The position numbers were made by a program, and so were the translations under genes. Positions 37,701 through 52,700 of a DNA stretch of 64,000 nt are shown piece after piece. This DNA comes from Meghimatium bilineatum (lineage: Eukaryota > Mollusca > Gastropoda > Stylommatophora > Philomycidae), in NCBI GenBank assembly GCA_034231615.1, contig CM067317.1, forward strand, positions 46,681,876 through 46,745,875, given 5' to 3'. The notes below the pieces were generated by a model, which saw nothing but the letters and a program-made list of their open reading frames with translations, made no database searches and was not told the DNA's origin. Numbering within the stretch: the first letter of the stretch is position 1; each line of letters opens with the position of its first letter.

Positions 37701-40700
37701 AAGTGGAAACATATTCTTTAATAGTAGGCACCTTTCTGTCTTTCCAGATGATAGTATCATTTGTCACACTCATAGATGATTCGTTTTTCAACAATGGGGG
37801 GTTACCTAAAAAAAACTGGTCATTCATCTATTTCTGTATGTAATTTCTTCTTTTTTATAACAAATGTGATGCCCTTTTTGCAAAATATTATTAAGAGAGG
37901 GGTTTTACTCACCTTTTGGCTACCTCTCTAGTACTAAAATTCATATTCTGATTTGCTTAAAAAAAGCATGAGGGGAAGGGGTGAGCTAACTATTCTCCCC
38001 CCTCCCATCTATGGATTTGATTGTTGTGCCTTACTTTAAGAAATATAATTTACAATCGGTGGCAATGATGGATGTTACTTACAATAACCAATTTGAGCCA
38101 CAAAGAGTCTTTCACTGTATGTACAAGGAATCACAGGCCACATATGTACAATTCACAGTAAGTTTTCATAATATGTATATGACATTATTTTCCACATCAG
38201 TTCTGCTACCAATTATAAACATATTTGATAATTCTAATCATAATTCATTATGAATTATGACAAACTATTGTCAACTGTACAAATGAAAAATAAATACTAG
38301 TTTTTCATTTATTATTTAACAAAAAATTAAAGTATTTCTTCATATTAATAGAATTCCCTGTAATAAGTTATATAAATTACCGGTATATATTGTGCTTTTT
38401 GCACAAAACAAAACAGAAATACCACCACCTGAAAAATAATATGCCATCTGCGCATTGCCAATAACTTATGTAGCAAAAACTTGTGTACACACATTTCAAA
38501 ATCTGGTGTTATTTATGAACACATACTGCTAGCAGTGTTGTCATGTCTTCTTTTAAAAATTTTATTGTACATAATTACATTTATTTCTGTTGACATTTAT
38601 CTTATTTGACCAGACATAAATGAGTGTGGACTTGGCATAGACACATGTGGAACAGGGGAACGATGTGAAAATGCTTTAGGTTCATATGTATGTAGACGGG
38701 AGCGCCACTGTGGAACAGGCTATACGCTGGATGAAGACTCCCAGAGTTGTATTGGTATGTTTGGAACTTCACAGTACAGTTAATTCTAAATATTATAACT
38801 ACCTTGGTGGATGGAAATATTAATTTTGATGAAACATGATTTTATTATAAACATTTTAGCTGTTTTAACTGATTTTGTTAGGGAGGATTTCTTTGGCATA
38901 ATACTTGAGCCATTTGCCTTGTGCTTAAGAGGCTTTAGGAAAACTACTAAGGAGGGGATTTATTTAACCATCTTTCTTACTTGTATTTTAGTACTAAATT
39001 TTATGGACTGTTATGTATTTTTTCTAAATGGTGTTGCTTAAATCCTTCCAAACCCCTTTCACATCTACACACTTGCCTGAAATCCATATTATTCTTATAA
39101 CCAATTTTAACCCTGCTGACTTGAAGATGTGTTTCAAAATTTTATTTGGCTTATAAAAATGCCTTAAACAAATTATCTGTAAAAGACTGCCTACTTTCTT
39201 GAAACTTAGAAATTTTTCTTAACAAGGCAAATCTTTAAAGTTATCTTTTTTTCAGATAATGATGAGTGTACATTAGGCACCCACAATTGCGATGGAGGTT
39301 ATAGATGTCAAAATATACAAGGATCCTTCAGGTAAAACTAATATAGTATAATCATATTATAGTGTATACATTTATAAAAAATTTCCCTCTGTAACACTTT
39401 TCAAAATCCCCACTTAAATTTATTCTTTATACTGTATATATGCAAGAACTAAAACTGTAGGCAGGGGACCACAACACATGGAGAATCTAACCTCTGCCCT
39501 ATGTGCTGCCTGCAGCATGAAAGGAACAAACTAACTAACTGTATATAGTGAATTTTTATTATTACATAAATATTTCTTCTCTACAGACGAAGGTCTTATA
39601 AAGAGATTTGACTGTATGCGTTTCAATTCACATACCATAATTTACATTGCTTTTTAAAAAAAATGTTGAATCAAAAGTGGCAAAACTGCTTGCTTACTAA
39701 GTTGCTTACTAAGTTGCTTACTAAGTTGCTTACTAAGTTCCACAAATTGCTTACTAAGTGCTTGCTTACTTTTCTTCTTCTTTCTTTCATTTGGAGCATG
39801 CTTATATCTTATATTCATAGGGAGTTGCAGTAGTGTAACATTAAGTCATTCACCTTGCGACCAGCTGACCTGACTTTCAGGTCCACATAAAAGCATCTGT
39901 GGCCACATTAATAGCGATACAGACAGTAGGAAAAATGTTAGCCATGCTTGACCGTGGTTAGCTTTGAGCATGGTGACCAGCATATAAGTACGAGAACAAA
40001 TTCTCTCGTATGGCTGGTCTATCTCTAGCGAAATGGATCATCTGTGTGTTTCTGGGGCCCGAGAGGGGAGTTAAGAATAGCAACACTGTTTACCTTCCAT
40101 GCATGTCATAAGAGGTGACTAAGGAGGTTATGGGATGGAGTTGGCGGTCCTATCCCATATAGGGTCAACATGACCCAAAGCCATGCTAAAGTCAGATGTG
40201 TCAGGCTGAAAGGCGCAGATATCGCAGCATTGATGTAAACCATGACACAATGCATTTCCATTCTCTGGACTACATCTTGCTGGAAATCTAGTAGAAACAT
40301 CATGCTACAAGAGAGTTCTGATGGGAGTTTGAGAATAAACACAACAAAAAGCCCATTTGTTATTCATGGGTTGAAAAAAAATGATAACCAATGGTCTCTT
40401 GAGCATAAAGTGAATGGCTTATTCGCTATGCCAGGAAGATGCATGTTATGGGGATGCTAGGGGAGATCTTCCCTAATATTAAGGAAGATTGTGCATCTAT
40501 TGCAGTGTACATAATAAATATTTATAACTTCTTTCTCATTTCCCTGTTGGAGTCATACTCTGATATGGATTACTTACTATACTGAGGTCATCAGCCCCAA
40601 GGCAGAGCCACACTATTCATTCCTAAATTTACTTGCAGGTGTGTTCAAAGGTCATGTCCAGAAGGATACAGATTTGAGACAGCAAAGGGTGAATGTGTTC

Positions 40701-43700
40701 TTGTGCAATGCCCTGTTGGCCTCAAGTCAAATGAAGCTGGAAATTGCATTGGTATGTTTTACATTGGATGCATAAATAAAAGTCTTCTGTAGCAGATTTT
40801 AAAAATAAAATAAGTCTTCTCTATTCCATATTCTTCTCTATTCCATATTCCATAAACATGGCAAAATTATATCATAGAGGACACCACCTGTGCTTCATAT
40901 AATTTAAAAGTAGACACAAATTCAATCAAGTGTCATGTTGAATGGCACAGGCGATCATGTTTCTCCATGACTCGCTGTCTCTTGTCTTGTCAATAAGCTC
41001 GGTTGATGAACTTCTACCATGTCACAATACTAGTCCATCTAGAAACTTTTCTCTTTGTCGTCCCCTATCTCTTCTCCCCTTAATCTTTCCAGTGAGTTGT
41101 TTCAAATTCATTTTGAAACAACTTCAAAATTAGTATACTTTTTTGACACAAGTAAATTCAAGAAGGAAGCCAGAGGATAAATGAAAAATTCTTGAGTCTA
41201 ACAGGAATGGAACCAGTCCGTTCAACGGCACCGAATCGCCTAGCAACTCTCGTACATGACAAGATTTTTCGTACTTGACTAACCGCATCTCCAAAAAAAG
41301 ATGTGCACAGTTTGAATGTCTTGACAAAATCGCATCTTTTTTTTGGAGATGTGGTTAGTCAAGTACAGAAAATCTCGTGTACGAGAGTTGCTAGGCGATT
41401 TGGTGCTGTTGAAGGGACTGGTTCAATTCCCGTTAGACTCAAGAAGTTTAATACTTTTTTTAAAAGATCTTGTAATAAAAATTTACAATGTTGTAGCTAT
41501 TTCACTTACAGGAATTGCAAGCTGTTACTTTTACTTCCTTTGTGGAATGGGTTGGTTTCTCCAGAGCTTTATTTTTAAAAAACTCAGAAGATTGCAACTT
41601 TCAGTGGTTGTGCAATACTTTGAGAAGTCTCCTACTCAGAGAGGATAAATTCTAGGAATTTTGTGGATTTTCTACCTTTCTGCAACACACAGAGTTGGAG
41701 TCATGAGCTTAACTCCCTGCCAAGCATTTCCTATCAGATATTCACATATCAATCCAGCACAGGGACATGGCCACTGGAATTGGTTGGGCAGCCAGTTATG
41801 TATTTCCAGCCTTAAGGGCAGGACTAACATGTTTGTCTGATTCTGAGTTTTCCCAGGAAATTATCATGTCCAGAACGTAGTTGCTTTTCACCACAGCTCA
41901 TGTCCCACCTGTTCATAGTCATGACACCTGATACATGTTTGTAGCTTGGACAATTGTCAAGGTTGGAAGACAACTGGTTCCCCCAGTGTGATGTGCAATA
42001 TTGGGTTCTCTGAATCTTGCATCAGAAAGAGAAACATAATTGTACAGATGAAATGATGTGAGTCTTCCACAAGTGGGAAAACTTTACTATATTAGCATAT
42101 CATTTACTTTGAGTTTACTGCTGCATAATGGTTGGTCTAATAAGCCAATAGTAAGACCTTCAAGTCTTCTACATATCATCTCCTGAGAGTTTACTATTGA
42201 GTAATAGATGGTCTGATAAGCCAATAATCTTCCGCATGAAGCAATTTAAAAAATGTTAAATAAATTATAAATGTTATTTGGTAAAACCAAATATTTTTAA
42301 ATTTTCTATTTTTTTCTTGAGTCTAATGAACTTGAAGTAGAATAACATAAACATAAGCTAAAAATATGTATGTTTATGCTAGACATTGATATCTACTACG
42401 AACATGTCTGTTTATGGGTACGTGTTTGGCTGTGAACATATGAAATATGCAGTTATAAGGACTCTGTATGATCAAAAGTGGTAAACCAAGTTGTTGCAAG
42501 CTTGCATGTGATTCGATCTCTATATAAACAAATGGTGGAACATGCATTTTACATGCACCCATCTGAGGAAGAGCCTTTTCTCAAAACATTGTATGCTGAT
42601 GAGCGGTGAAGTCTTATGGGTATGAAAGAAAGCTTGGAACTTGTGTCCAATTAGTGCCTATCAACATTTACAATGATCATAGTTTTTAAATAATTGTCCG
42701 ATTGTATTTAAAAAATATTTTATGTCAAAATGGCTGCCATGTCAATGTTAAAAAGTCGTAACTTCAGATATGGAACTAGTGATTTGCGCACAGGACACTG
42801 GCCATCAACCCTCCACTCAGTTTGTAGCATGTATATCCAGTGATTTGGGGTTCTCATCATGTAATGTCATCCCTAACCCCAAACTCTCCTAAACTCTATG
42901 ATAATCTCACCTACTACTATTCTGTGGCATTAAATCATGGTACAATTGAACCTATTCTCTAACATTAGCTATTAAACAAACTTTCTAGCAACACGATCGC
43001 ACATGACATAATATCATTTACTGTACAAAAACTATGTGCATCGTAACGTACTTGCAATGAACTTGTGCTTGATACCCAAGTTTATACACATTCCGCTTCT
43101 AGATGAAATATAAGGTAGGCACTAATTGGACACAAGTTCTGAAAGCTCTTGAGAAACCTCCATATTGCAGATAGGAAAAAAGAGCATCATGCAAGCTCAT
43201 AGATGGAAGGGGATTCAAATCCCTTTAGAAAATCCAAATATGACATTTATTACTAGGAACAAGTCAAAAAGCAGGTAAAAACCTTCAACCCTAAAATATA
43301 ATATATAGAAGTAGTGAGGTTTTATTATTAAAGAAAAATCATAATGCACCAAGCAAGATTTAAACCAGTTTCACTTAGATGGCATTTACTGAGATAAAGC
43401 ATTTACATTCACGTGGCTAAAATTGCATCTATTTATACAAATGTAGTGTGGTCGAAGATGGAAAATGTGTTGACTCAAGTTGCGAAGCGAGTAAGTTAAA
43501 TCTAAGTGGACCTGGTCCAAACCACATTTGCTGCATTATGATTTTCACTCATATAAATGATTTTCTTTAAAAAAAAGTCACCAAAATTCTCATAAAAATG
43601 AAGGAATTGCGTATAATAAGGAAATTGTGCATCAGGATGGTTCCAAAAACAATGGCAAACTACTGGACATATTTATATTGCCTAGAAAAAAATCACTACA

Positions 43701-46700
43701 GTCAAAAAATGCTGTGTTTATGGCTATGTTCTGAATGGTATACTATACCAAATTTTTTTAAACATGGAAATAACTGTTTTTCAAGGTAATGTCATCCCCC
43801 CTACATGTAACATATCTACTGTTTTGGTTTCATGGCTCGTAATTCCTAAAGAGTGCTACAAACAGCATGCATGTGTTGATTGACAGTAAGTTTGACATAA
43901 AAAGTAAATATCTTTAAGGAGTCTGTGTATTGTTTTTGTGATGATTGATGTGTCAGTAAGTTTGATATAAAAAAGTAAATATATTTAAGAAGTATGTGTA
44001 TTGTTTATGTGTTGATTGCTGTGTCAGTAAGTTTGACATAAAAAAGTAAATATCTTTAAAAAGTCTGTGTATTGTTTATGTGTTGACTGCTGCTAAAACA
44101 TAAGTATGCTCTTATCATGTAGATATTGACGAATGTCAAGAGTTTGGTCCTACATTATGCAATCGTCATCAAAAGTGTGTTAACACTAGAGGATCTTACT
44201 ATTGTCGGAATGTTGTCAACTGTCCTCCTGGATATGAGCCATCGGAAAATAATGGCTGCCATGGTTAGTCAGCTGTACATTTTATTTGTGTTGACAAATG
44301 GAAGTAAAAATAAAACTTTTATTGATTGTTGTTGCTAGTTTTGTGTTCTTGTACTCATGTGATAATGTGTGACTATCTATATATTTATATTCATGTAACA
44401 AGGTGTTTCTATCTTTATATATTTATATTCATGTAACAAGGTGTGACTATCTATGTATTTATATTCATTCGTGTCAATGTATGACTATTTATATATGTAA
44501 ATTTATGTGATTATATGCAGCATATATTCATATGACAAAATGTGGCTATCTATTTATATTTCAGAGACAATAAGTAGCTAGAAATTATATTGTCTACTGA
44601 AGTGTTTCTCACCCTTTTTTTTTACTATGCCCCACCTAAGTCTTTCTAAAATTATGATGCCCTCCCCCTATATAACATATACACATTTTGTATATAACAT
44701 ATACACATTTTGTTGTTCAGTGATGCTGACCAAATGATGATAATTATTTTATATTCAAAAATTGAATTATTCCCTAAATGAAGCCTAATTATAACTTGTT
44801 CAAATATCCCCCATGAACAATCAAATTCCCTGTGGCACGTGGGCCCCACGTTGGGAAAAAACTGGTCTATTGTTTATTGTCCATTCCCAGGCGAATGATG
44901 GTTTATAGTATCCACACTTGCCATTTAACATAAGGGTGATAGTTTCAGCTGTTGTTCCAAAGACAGATGTGTCGCCATGGATGCATTAAGTCCATGTTTG
45001 TTCAAGGTTATCTTGTTGTTTTCTTGGTCTACCTTTGGCTATTTGCTCGGATATTTTGTTGTTATATGCTCTTATTTGTATTTGGTTTGGATTCATTCTC
45101 ATAAGGTAACCAAAACATTTCACTTGCTGCCTTTCAATATATTCAATACATGATATTATACCAACTCTTTTCCCAATTTCTTAATTTATTATTTTATCTA
45201 GTTTAGTAACCATTGCAGCTTTTCTCAAAAACTTAATTTCACATGTAACAATTTTCCTCTGCAATTGATTGTTTTTCTGCTGATTGTTCTGGTTCTATGA
45301 TGGTTCACTGCTCTTTTTTGAAAGCTTTGCCAGGTGTTCTCTATGAACCACACCCATCTTCACTCCCAATTTGCATATTCTCGATACTGAGTCATGTTCA
45401 TTCATCTCAAAATCCTCTGACTGTGCAGACTCAGGAAGAGCAATGAGTATGTCTGTCAAATACTTTTTTTTCAGGTGACATATTTTTCCAGATCATAATC
45501 TTATTTATGGATTTTCTGATGATTCTGGGCAATTTGACCTGCTGCAGCAAGGGATATGTTTAAACAATCTGAGATTATCTTATCCATCATCATCTTTGGT
45601 GGCCTTTACTCTTGCTAATAGCAACCATACCATCCATTGTTAATTTTTCATGGCTGTTATGTCAATTCATATGGCCAAAAAATCTCAGCATTCTTATTGT
45701 AATGTTTTTTAAGGGTCAACCCTTTATAATGCTTAATGTTCTTATCACTTCTTGATTAGTATTTTTCGCTGTCCATGGTAATCTCTAAATTCTTCTGTAG
45801 CATCTCACTTATCATAGGCAACTATTCTTTTTTGTCACTCATTTATTAAGTTTCCATGTTTCACAGCCATAAATTTATACTGAAAATATTCTTGCGTTCT
45901 TCTTCTTCTGCGTTCGTTCTCAAACTCTTGTAGATTAGCAGAATGTAGTCCGGAGAATGGAATGCGTCATGTCATGGTTTACAGCATAGCTACTATATCT
46001 GTGCCTATCGGCCTGATACATCCAACTTCAGCATGGCTTTGGGTCACTGACCCTATATGGGATGGGACAGCCAACTCCATCCCATAACCTCCTTAGTTGC
46101 CTTTTACGACATGCATGGAAGGTAAACAGTGTTGCTATTCTTTGCTCCCCTTTCAGGCCCTGGCAACACAAGGCGTTCTTGCTCTAATCAGATGTAATTA
46201 TATTTACAGCTGGTGCCTTGCCAAAGTTTTTCATGTGCGCAAGTTTTGAAGTCATCATTGCAATTCTTCTCTTTGATTTCTGCAACACAATCCCCATAAA
46301 CTGTTTATGTTTGCACTCACATTTTTAAAACTAATGGCATCTAAGGTGCAGAAACTAAAAGTCAACTACTCAAATATATTTTATCATGCTCTATAAAAAA
46401 TTATTTAATTGACAGACATTGACGAATGCCAGCGAGGAACCCACAAATGTGGAGTAGAACAGCAGTGCATCAACAGACAAGGGACTTATTTCTGTCAGTG
46501 TCCTAGAGGCATGAGACATGATACTTCAGGCAGATGTATGGGTACGTACTGGAATAGGCATCATCATGTGTAAAACAGCAATACATTATTCTTATCCTTC
46601 TCTTCTTCTCACCCCTCATTTGTGGAGAGCATAACAACTGTCAGCATGTGACAGCAGCTACCATGTGGTTGCCAGGGCCTGGAATTATAATTCAGAGTGC

Positions 46701-49700
46701 AAATAATAGGGCCACTTCCAGACATGTCATAGGAGGTGACTAAGGCAAGTTAGGGGATAGACTAACAACCTGTCACCTGTAAAACAATTATTGTCACATC
46801 TTTTCTCAATTTCTTACTTTTATCTTCTATCAAATAATCCCTATGTAGGACGACAAAGAGATGCAGGCCAGTGGAGTTTGTAGCTTTGTTCTTTTGTGGC
46901 AGAATCGTAGGTGATGGGGAATGCTAGATGTTCCATCACTGTGGATGGGTCAACAAATCTGATAGAAGAATGATGAGTTAGTTGGTCCAGAAATTAGTGC
47001 TGTACTCCTGACAGAACATGGCAATCCCAGGATACTGGCACACTGGAATACTTCAATTTCAGGGATTAAACTTGCATCCTTAAACACACATCCCCCCACT
47101 TACATATTCATGCCTTTGAGACCTTATATGAGTCAGGGTGTCACCTCAGTTACACAAATGAGAAAATTTTGCTTTTGTCAGAAAGTCTATGAGCTGTCAA
47201 GAGCTACCTGCTCACAGCTAAGTGGATTATTTCATCTTCATCATATAATAGCAGTCACAGCTCTAAAACTGTTATGGTGAGTAAATCCAGTGAGGGTAGC
47301 TAGTGGGATCTATCTATCCCAAGTTATCTAATTAAAGGCCCATAATCTGCCCAGTCATGTAAAGTTTTGCTGCAGCAGACTGCCCTAGGAAACATAATTA
47401 AATTGTGTCAATGTGCAGAAATGTGTCACCTAGCATGTTTTGTAGAGTGTTGTGAGTACTGTGAGACATAAATTCATACTTTTTCATTTACTGCACCCCA
47501 ACACACTCATTTGTCTTGACTTTGTCTTTCCACTGAGATTAAGTGCGAAGGTGCAAGAGAGTGAGGTTGATGAATTGGACAGCCCTCTCTCTCACTTGAA
47601 ATGAAATTCAAATTGCAAATGCAAGTCATGGAATCATACTCATTTTTCATCTTTTTTTTTTGCCTATACCATGCTCGTCTATACCTTTAGACGTGGATAT
47701 ATAGAAGAATAGGAAGAACAACATGGAAAGAGAAGAAAACAAACAAAGATGTTCTAACAACACTTAATATGAAGAAAGAGTTATTGAAAGTACAAGCAAA
47801 CAAAATTATTTTGGAACATTAGAAGACTTTACACGTTATTGAAGACTTTACTTGAGGGTAAAATTGAAGAGATATATAAATAAACATACAATAAATAGAA
47901 AACAGAATAATACAGGAAAAAAATGTTAGTATCTGTGTTACTATGACCTATACCTGATCTATGGATCTTCTCTGGCTTTTTAGTAATTATATATTTTGCA
48001 TAAATTAGCACTGCATGTCAGAATGCTCAAAATATATTTTGCTTAATGTATACAAACTCTTAAATCTAAAGAAGCAAGCAGACTATATGATGATTATATA
48101 CATTGATATTCCTCAGATGTTGATGAATGTGCTTATGGTGCTACCATCTGTCCATCTCACTCCAAATGTGTGAACACTGTTGGTTCCTTCAAATGTGACT
48201 GTATTGATGGACTTGTATCAGATGAAAATGATGGCTGCACAGGTATTTCTATTGTAATAATGCCAAAAGTGTCACACTCTCTCTTTCTCTCTTCATACAT
48301 AGCAATGTGAACACTGTGAAACTATAAAACATTCTCTATACATAGCAATGTGAACACAATGAAACTATAAAACACTCTCTATACATAGCAATGTGAACAC
48401 AATGAAACTATAAAACACTCTCTATACATAGCAATGTGTAACACAATGAAACTATAAAACATTCTCTCTTCATACATAGCAATGTGAACTCAATGAAACT
48501 ATAAAACATTCTCTATACATAGCAATGTGAACACAATGAAACTATAAAACATTCTCTCTTCATACATAGCAATGTGAACACAATGAAACTATAAAACATT
48601 CTCTCTTCATACATAGCAATGTGAACACAATGAAACTATAAAAAAACTCTCTATACATAGCAATGTGAACACAATGAAACTATAAAACACTCTCTATACA
48701 TAGCAATGTGAACACAATGAAACTATAAAACATTCTCTCTTCATACATAGCAATGTGAACACAATGAAACTATAAAACATTCTCTCTTCATACATAGCAA
48801 TGTGAACACAATGAAACTATAAAATACTCTCTATACATAGCAATGGCTATACATAGCAATTATACTAAGTCCTTCTTTGTATATAAAAAACAATCAGCTG
48901 GAAAAAAAACCAACTCAGCTTGAGCTTAAAACAATAGAAGTATTTAATGTGAACTAAATAAATAGTAGGGCTTTAATAATAAACAATAAGGCTTGTCTTA
49001 TATATGATATAATTTTTTTTCACTCGTGTGGCAACCAGGGCCTGGAAATCTAGTTTAGGGTGCAAAGTGCAAAACATTGTGCCACTGTTTTCATTCCAGC
49101 CATGTCATAGAAAAAGGAAAGTTGGGGCGATAGACTGACAACCTGTGAAACAATTATCATTGGCACATCTATCTCAATTTCCTACTTTTGTCTTCTATCA
49201 AATAATCCCCATTAATGACAAAATGATACAGGCCAGAAAACATTGCACCTTTGTATTTTTTGCTGCAGACTCCTAGGTGATAGGGAATACTAGATATGCA
49301 ATCACTGCAGATCCATCAACAAATCTGACAGAAGAATGATGAGTTGGGTAACCCAGAAGTATGTGCTGTGCTCCTAACAGGATTTAGTAATTCTGGGATA
49401 CTGGTACACTGGAATGAACTCCCTTCTGTGACCAAACATGCATCCATAAAATCTCCTTTCACATCCATGACTTTGGCATCTTATATGAATCCAGGTTTTG
49501 TCTCAGTTGTAGAACTGATAAGAACTTATGCTTTTGTCAGAAAGGCTATGAACTGTCAAGAGCTACTTGCTCACAGCTAAAGGGATTATTTCATCATCAT
49601 CTTCATCATCATTGTTATGTTATGTTCCTCCAGGGCCATAGGCGACGCATAGGGCAGAAACCATAGCTTTCCATTTCTGTCTTTGTGTTGCCAGGTCTTT

Positions 49701-52700
49701 CAATTGTTGCGTGTTGTTTAGGTTCATTGACATGCCTTCTCTATTAATGGTTCTTCGTAGAGTTTCTCTAGGTCTCCCTCTTCTTCTTACTCCAGGTGGC
49801 ACCCAATATAGTGACTGCTGGGGAATTCTTAGGCTGTTCATTCTGAGAACATGGCCGATGTAAGTCCAACACCTTTGTCTAATGAAGAAAGATATATATG
49901 TTTGTTTGCTTTCCTCTCTTATAGTAGTGTTAGATTTAAAGTCACTCCACTTAACATTCAGAATGGTACGTAGGCATTTGTTTTCAAAGGAGTCTAGTCT
50001 CTTATCTGTCATCATCATTACTTTATAATTTCAATTTTTATTCTCTTATACACACAATAACAGCCAGTGTGACATTAACAGCACTGTTTCTGCTGTACTT
50101 GAAGTTCAACTTAGTCCAAATGAGTTTGGATTGTCAAACTCTCTCACAAACTTTGTTCATCATGTTTATAGAGTTTATTTCTATATCATAGAATCAAGAG
50201 AATCAGTAAAAACTTGTATTATTTGTTATTTAGTGATTTGCTGAACATTATGTTATCTACTTACAGATGTTAATGAGTGTGAAACTGAAGGTGTTTGTCA
50301 GCAGAGTTGTGTCAATGTACTGGGAACATTCTTCTGTTCATGTAACAGAGGCTACCAACTGAGGGATGATAAGAGATCCTGTGAGGGTAAGACATAACAT
50401 TTTTGCGTCTTTCTTTTGTGTTTATCGCCCTCCCCCAAAAGACAAATTCTGCATGCAGAAGGTCTGAAGGTCTCACTATTGGCTGATTAGATCAGCCATT
50501 ATGCAACAGTAAACTCTCAGTAGATGACATGAGCAAGATCTTACTATTGGCTTGTCAGACTAACCATTATGCAAAAGTAAACTCTCAGTAGATGACATGC
50601 CAATATAACGAGAATAGTGAAGATTTCATCTTGCGGAAGTCCCATATAATTTCATTTGTACAATGATGTTTCCCTTTGTGGTGCAACTTTTAAAGATCCA
50701 AGCATGTTACTTTGGGAGAAACCAGATGAGTTCTAGCTCTGACCATGGTCCCAACTGCCAAAATGCATTTAGTGCTCTATTTGTAAACAAGTGGCACATG
50801 GGGTATGGTGAAAATCATCCCTGTGAAGGACATGACAATTCACATGACAATACCCAGAGTCAGGCAAACTTGCTATCCCTGAATTTTTGGACAGCGCCCT
50901 TGGATGGTGGATAATAGATAGCTGGCTGATCCATTAATTCCAGTGGCTAATTCCCAGAGCTGGGTTGCTATAGACACCTCTGGCAGGATAGGATGCTTTC
51001 TGTGACAACTGAAGCACATAATTTGCATGTTTCAGGAAGTTAGATAATTCATAGAATTTACCCTCCCCCACCCTCAAATAGGAGACTTTTTCCCAATGCA
51101 TTGCACATTGCAGAGAGTCTGAGTCTTCTGCATATGAAATGAAGTTCTGGAGAAACTACAGCACTATATAAAATGATCATCATACCATCACTATGCTACC
51201 AATATCAAATGTGGACATTAACAACAGAATCCAAAAGGAAAATTGTTAACAGAAATGAATTGCCTATGTAGAATCCTTGGAGTAACACTAAGAGACAGAA
51301 TCATAAATGACAATATTAAAAGACTAACACACACAATGCCAATCATGGATTACATCAGAAAACAACAGATTAAGTAGTTTTCGCATGCTTCCAGACTACC
51401 ATCAGACAGTGCCCCTCAAAAAGCATTATATACAGACATGATGGATACAAAGCCAGGGACAGACCTTGCAAACAATGGATTACAGAAATAAAAGAGTAAA
51501 CGAAAACAAACATATTGAAAGCACACAAAAAAGCCATCAACAGAGAACTCTTCTACCCCTGACACTGTAAAGCATAAAGGGGTACAAAGCAAAAAGAAAT
51601 AAATAATAAAGAAGATTAGTTTTACTATTTATTAGTTATATTAGTTACCAGTGACAATAATACTTTATCATAGTTTGTTAACACTTCATGATTTGTAAGC
51701 TGATCTGTTGAAGTCAAGAACATGTATAAACAATCTGAGATGTCTCTTATCTATCGTCATATTTGGTGGTCTTACTTCTGTTACAATCGGGCATACATTC
51801 CAGTATTAATTTTTCCTGGAAAAATTAGACATCAATCGATCAATCAATAAACCCGTAACCCTTCAAGGTCATAGGGGTACCACATTGGATGCCTCAGCAC
51901 ACAGAGTCCTCTAGTGAATTCTATCCTCAGTGATGCGGATGAGTGTGGAAATATCTTGCCTTGTCCATTCCTTGATGTTGACAGAAAATAGACATATAAA
52001 TATATGGAAGGATTTGTACAATTTGGAATATAACTATTGATGAGCTATGGTAAGTCAATTGCTTGTGCACGCCAACTTTCTAGTCACTAGGTTTACCAAG
52101 CTGAAGGAAATTGGTACCAGATATTCTGAGAAAGTAAAGGTCGTGAGTATGATGCTGACCACATCATTACTAAGAATGCTGTTTGTTATGAAAAATAAAT
52201 GGCTAACCCTATATCCTCTTTAGGCTTCAATGACATTAAAAGTGATGAATATATATAATAATAATATTCATAACTCATCAGGGTTTTAATTGGATGCCAT
52301 ATTGGAGACATCATCAGAAAAAGCTCTCCAAACACCCTTTTTCCTCAGCCATTCAGACGAGTGTATAAAAATCATGCCTGGACCATCATTCCATCGATGT
52401 TGCTAAACCAGGATTTTCTCTCACCACCTCTTTCTTTTGACCCTCAACTATTTTATACAAAATAGTTGCAAAATAGTTTAAGAAAATGAGCCATAGGGCT
52501 TACCTTGTTACATGTCTGAACCAAACATGTTTACACCATATCACTACCTGCAAAAGTGGTTCTTGATAACTGCATGTTTATTTGCTGCCAAATGAATATA
52601 TTTATCATATTCTATTTAACTGATTTTAACAGATGTCTGTAGCACTTATATTCAAAAGTCTTAATCTTCAAATGTCTAAATTTCTCTTTCTGTGTCCGCA

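Noticed and set aside
43434..43490. Short cysteine-rich frame ([18 protein letters not shown]) ending at an excellent donor GTAAGT in phase 1, between exons 10 and 11
   Set aside because: A TAA lies in frame just upstream with no AG between it and the first cysteine, so no acceptor is possible. The piece also lies within an inverted-repeat MITE (43333-43550). It could be a decayed exon copy but is not a usable exon.
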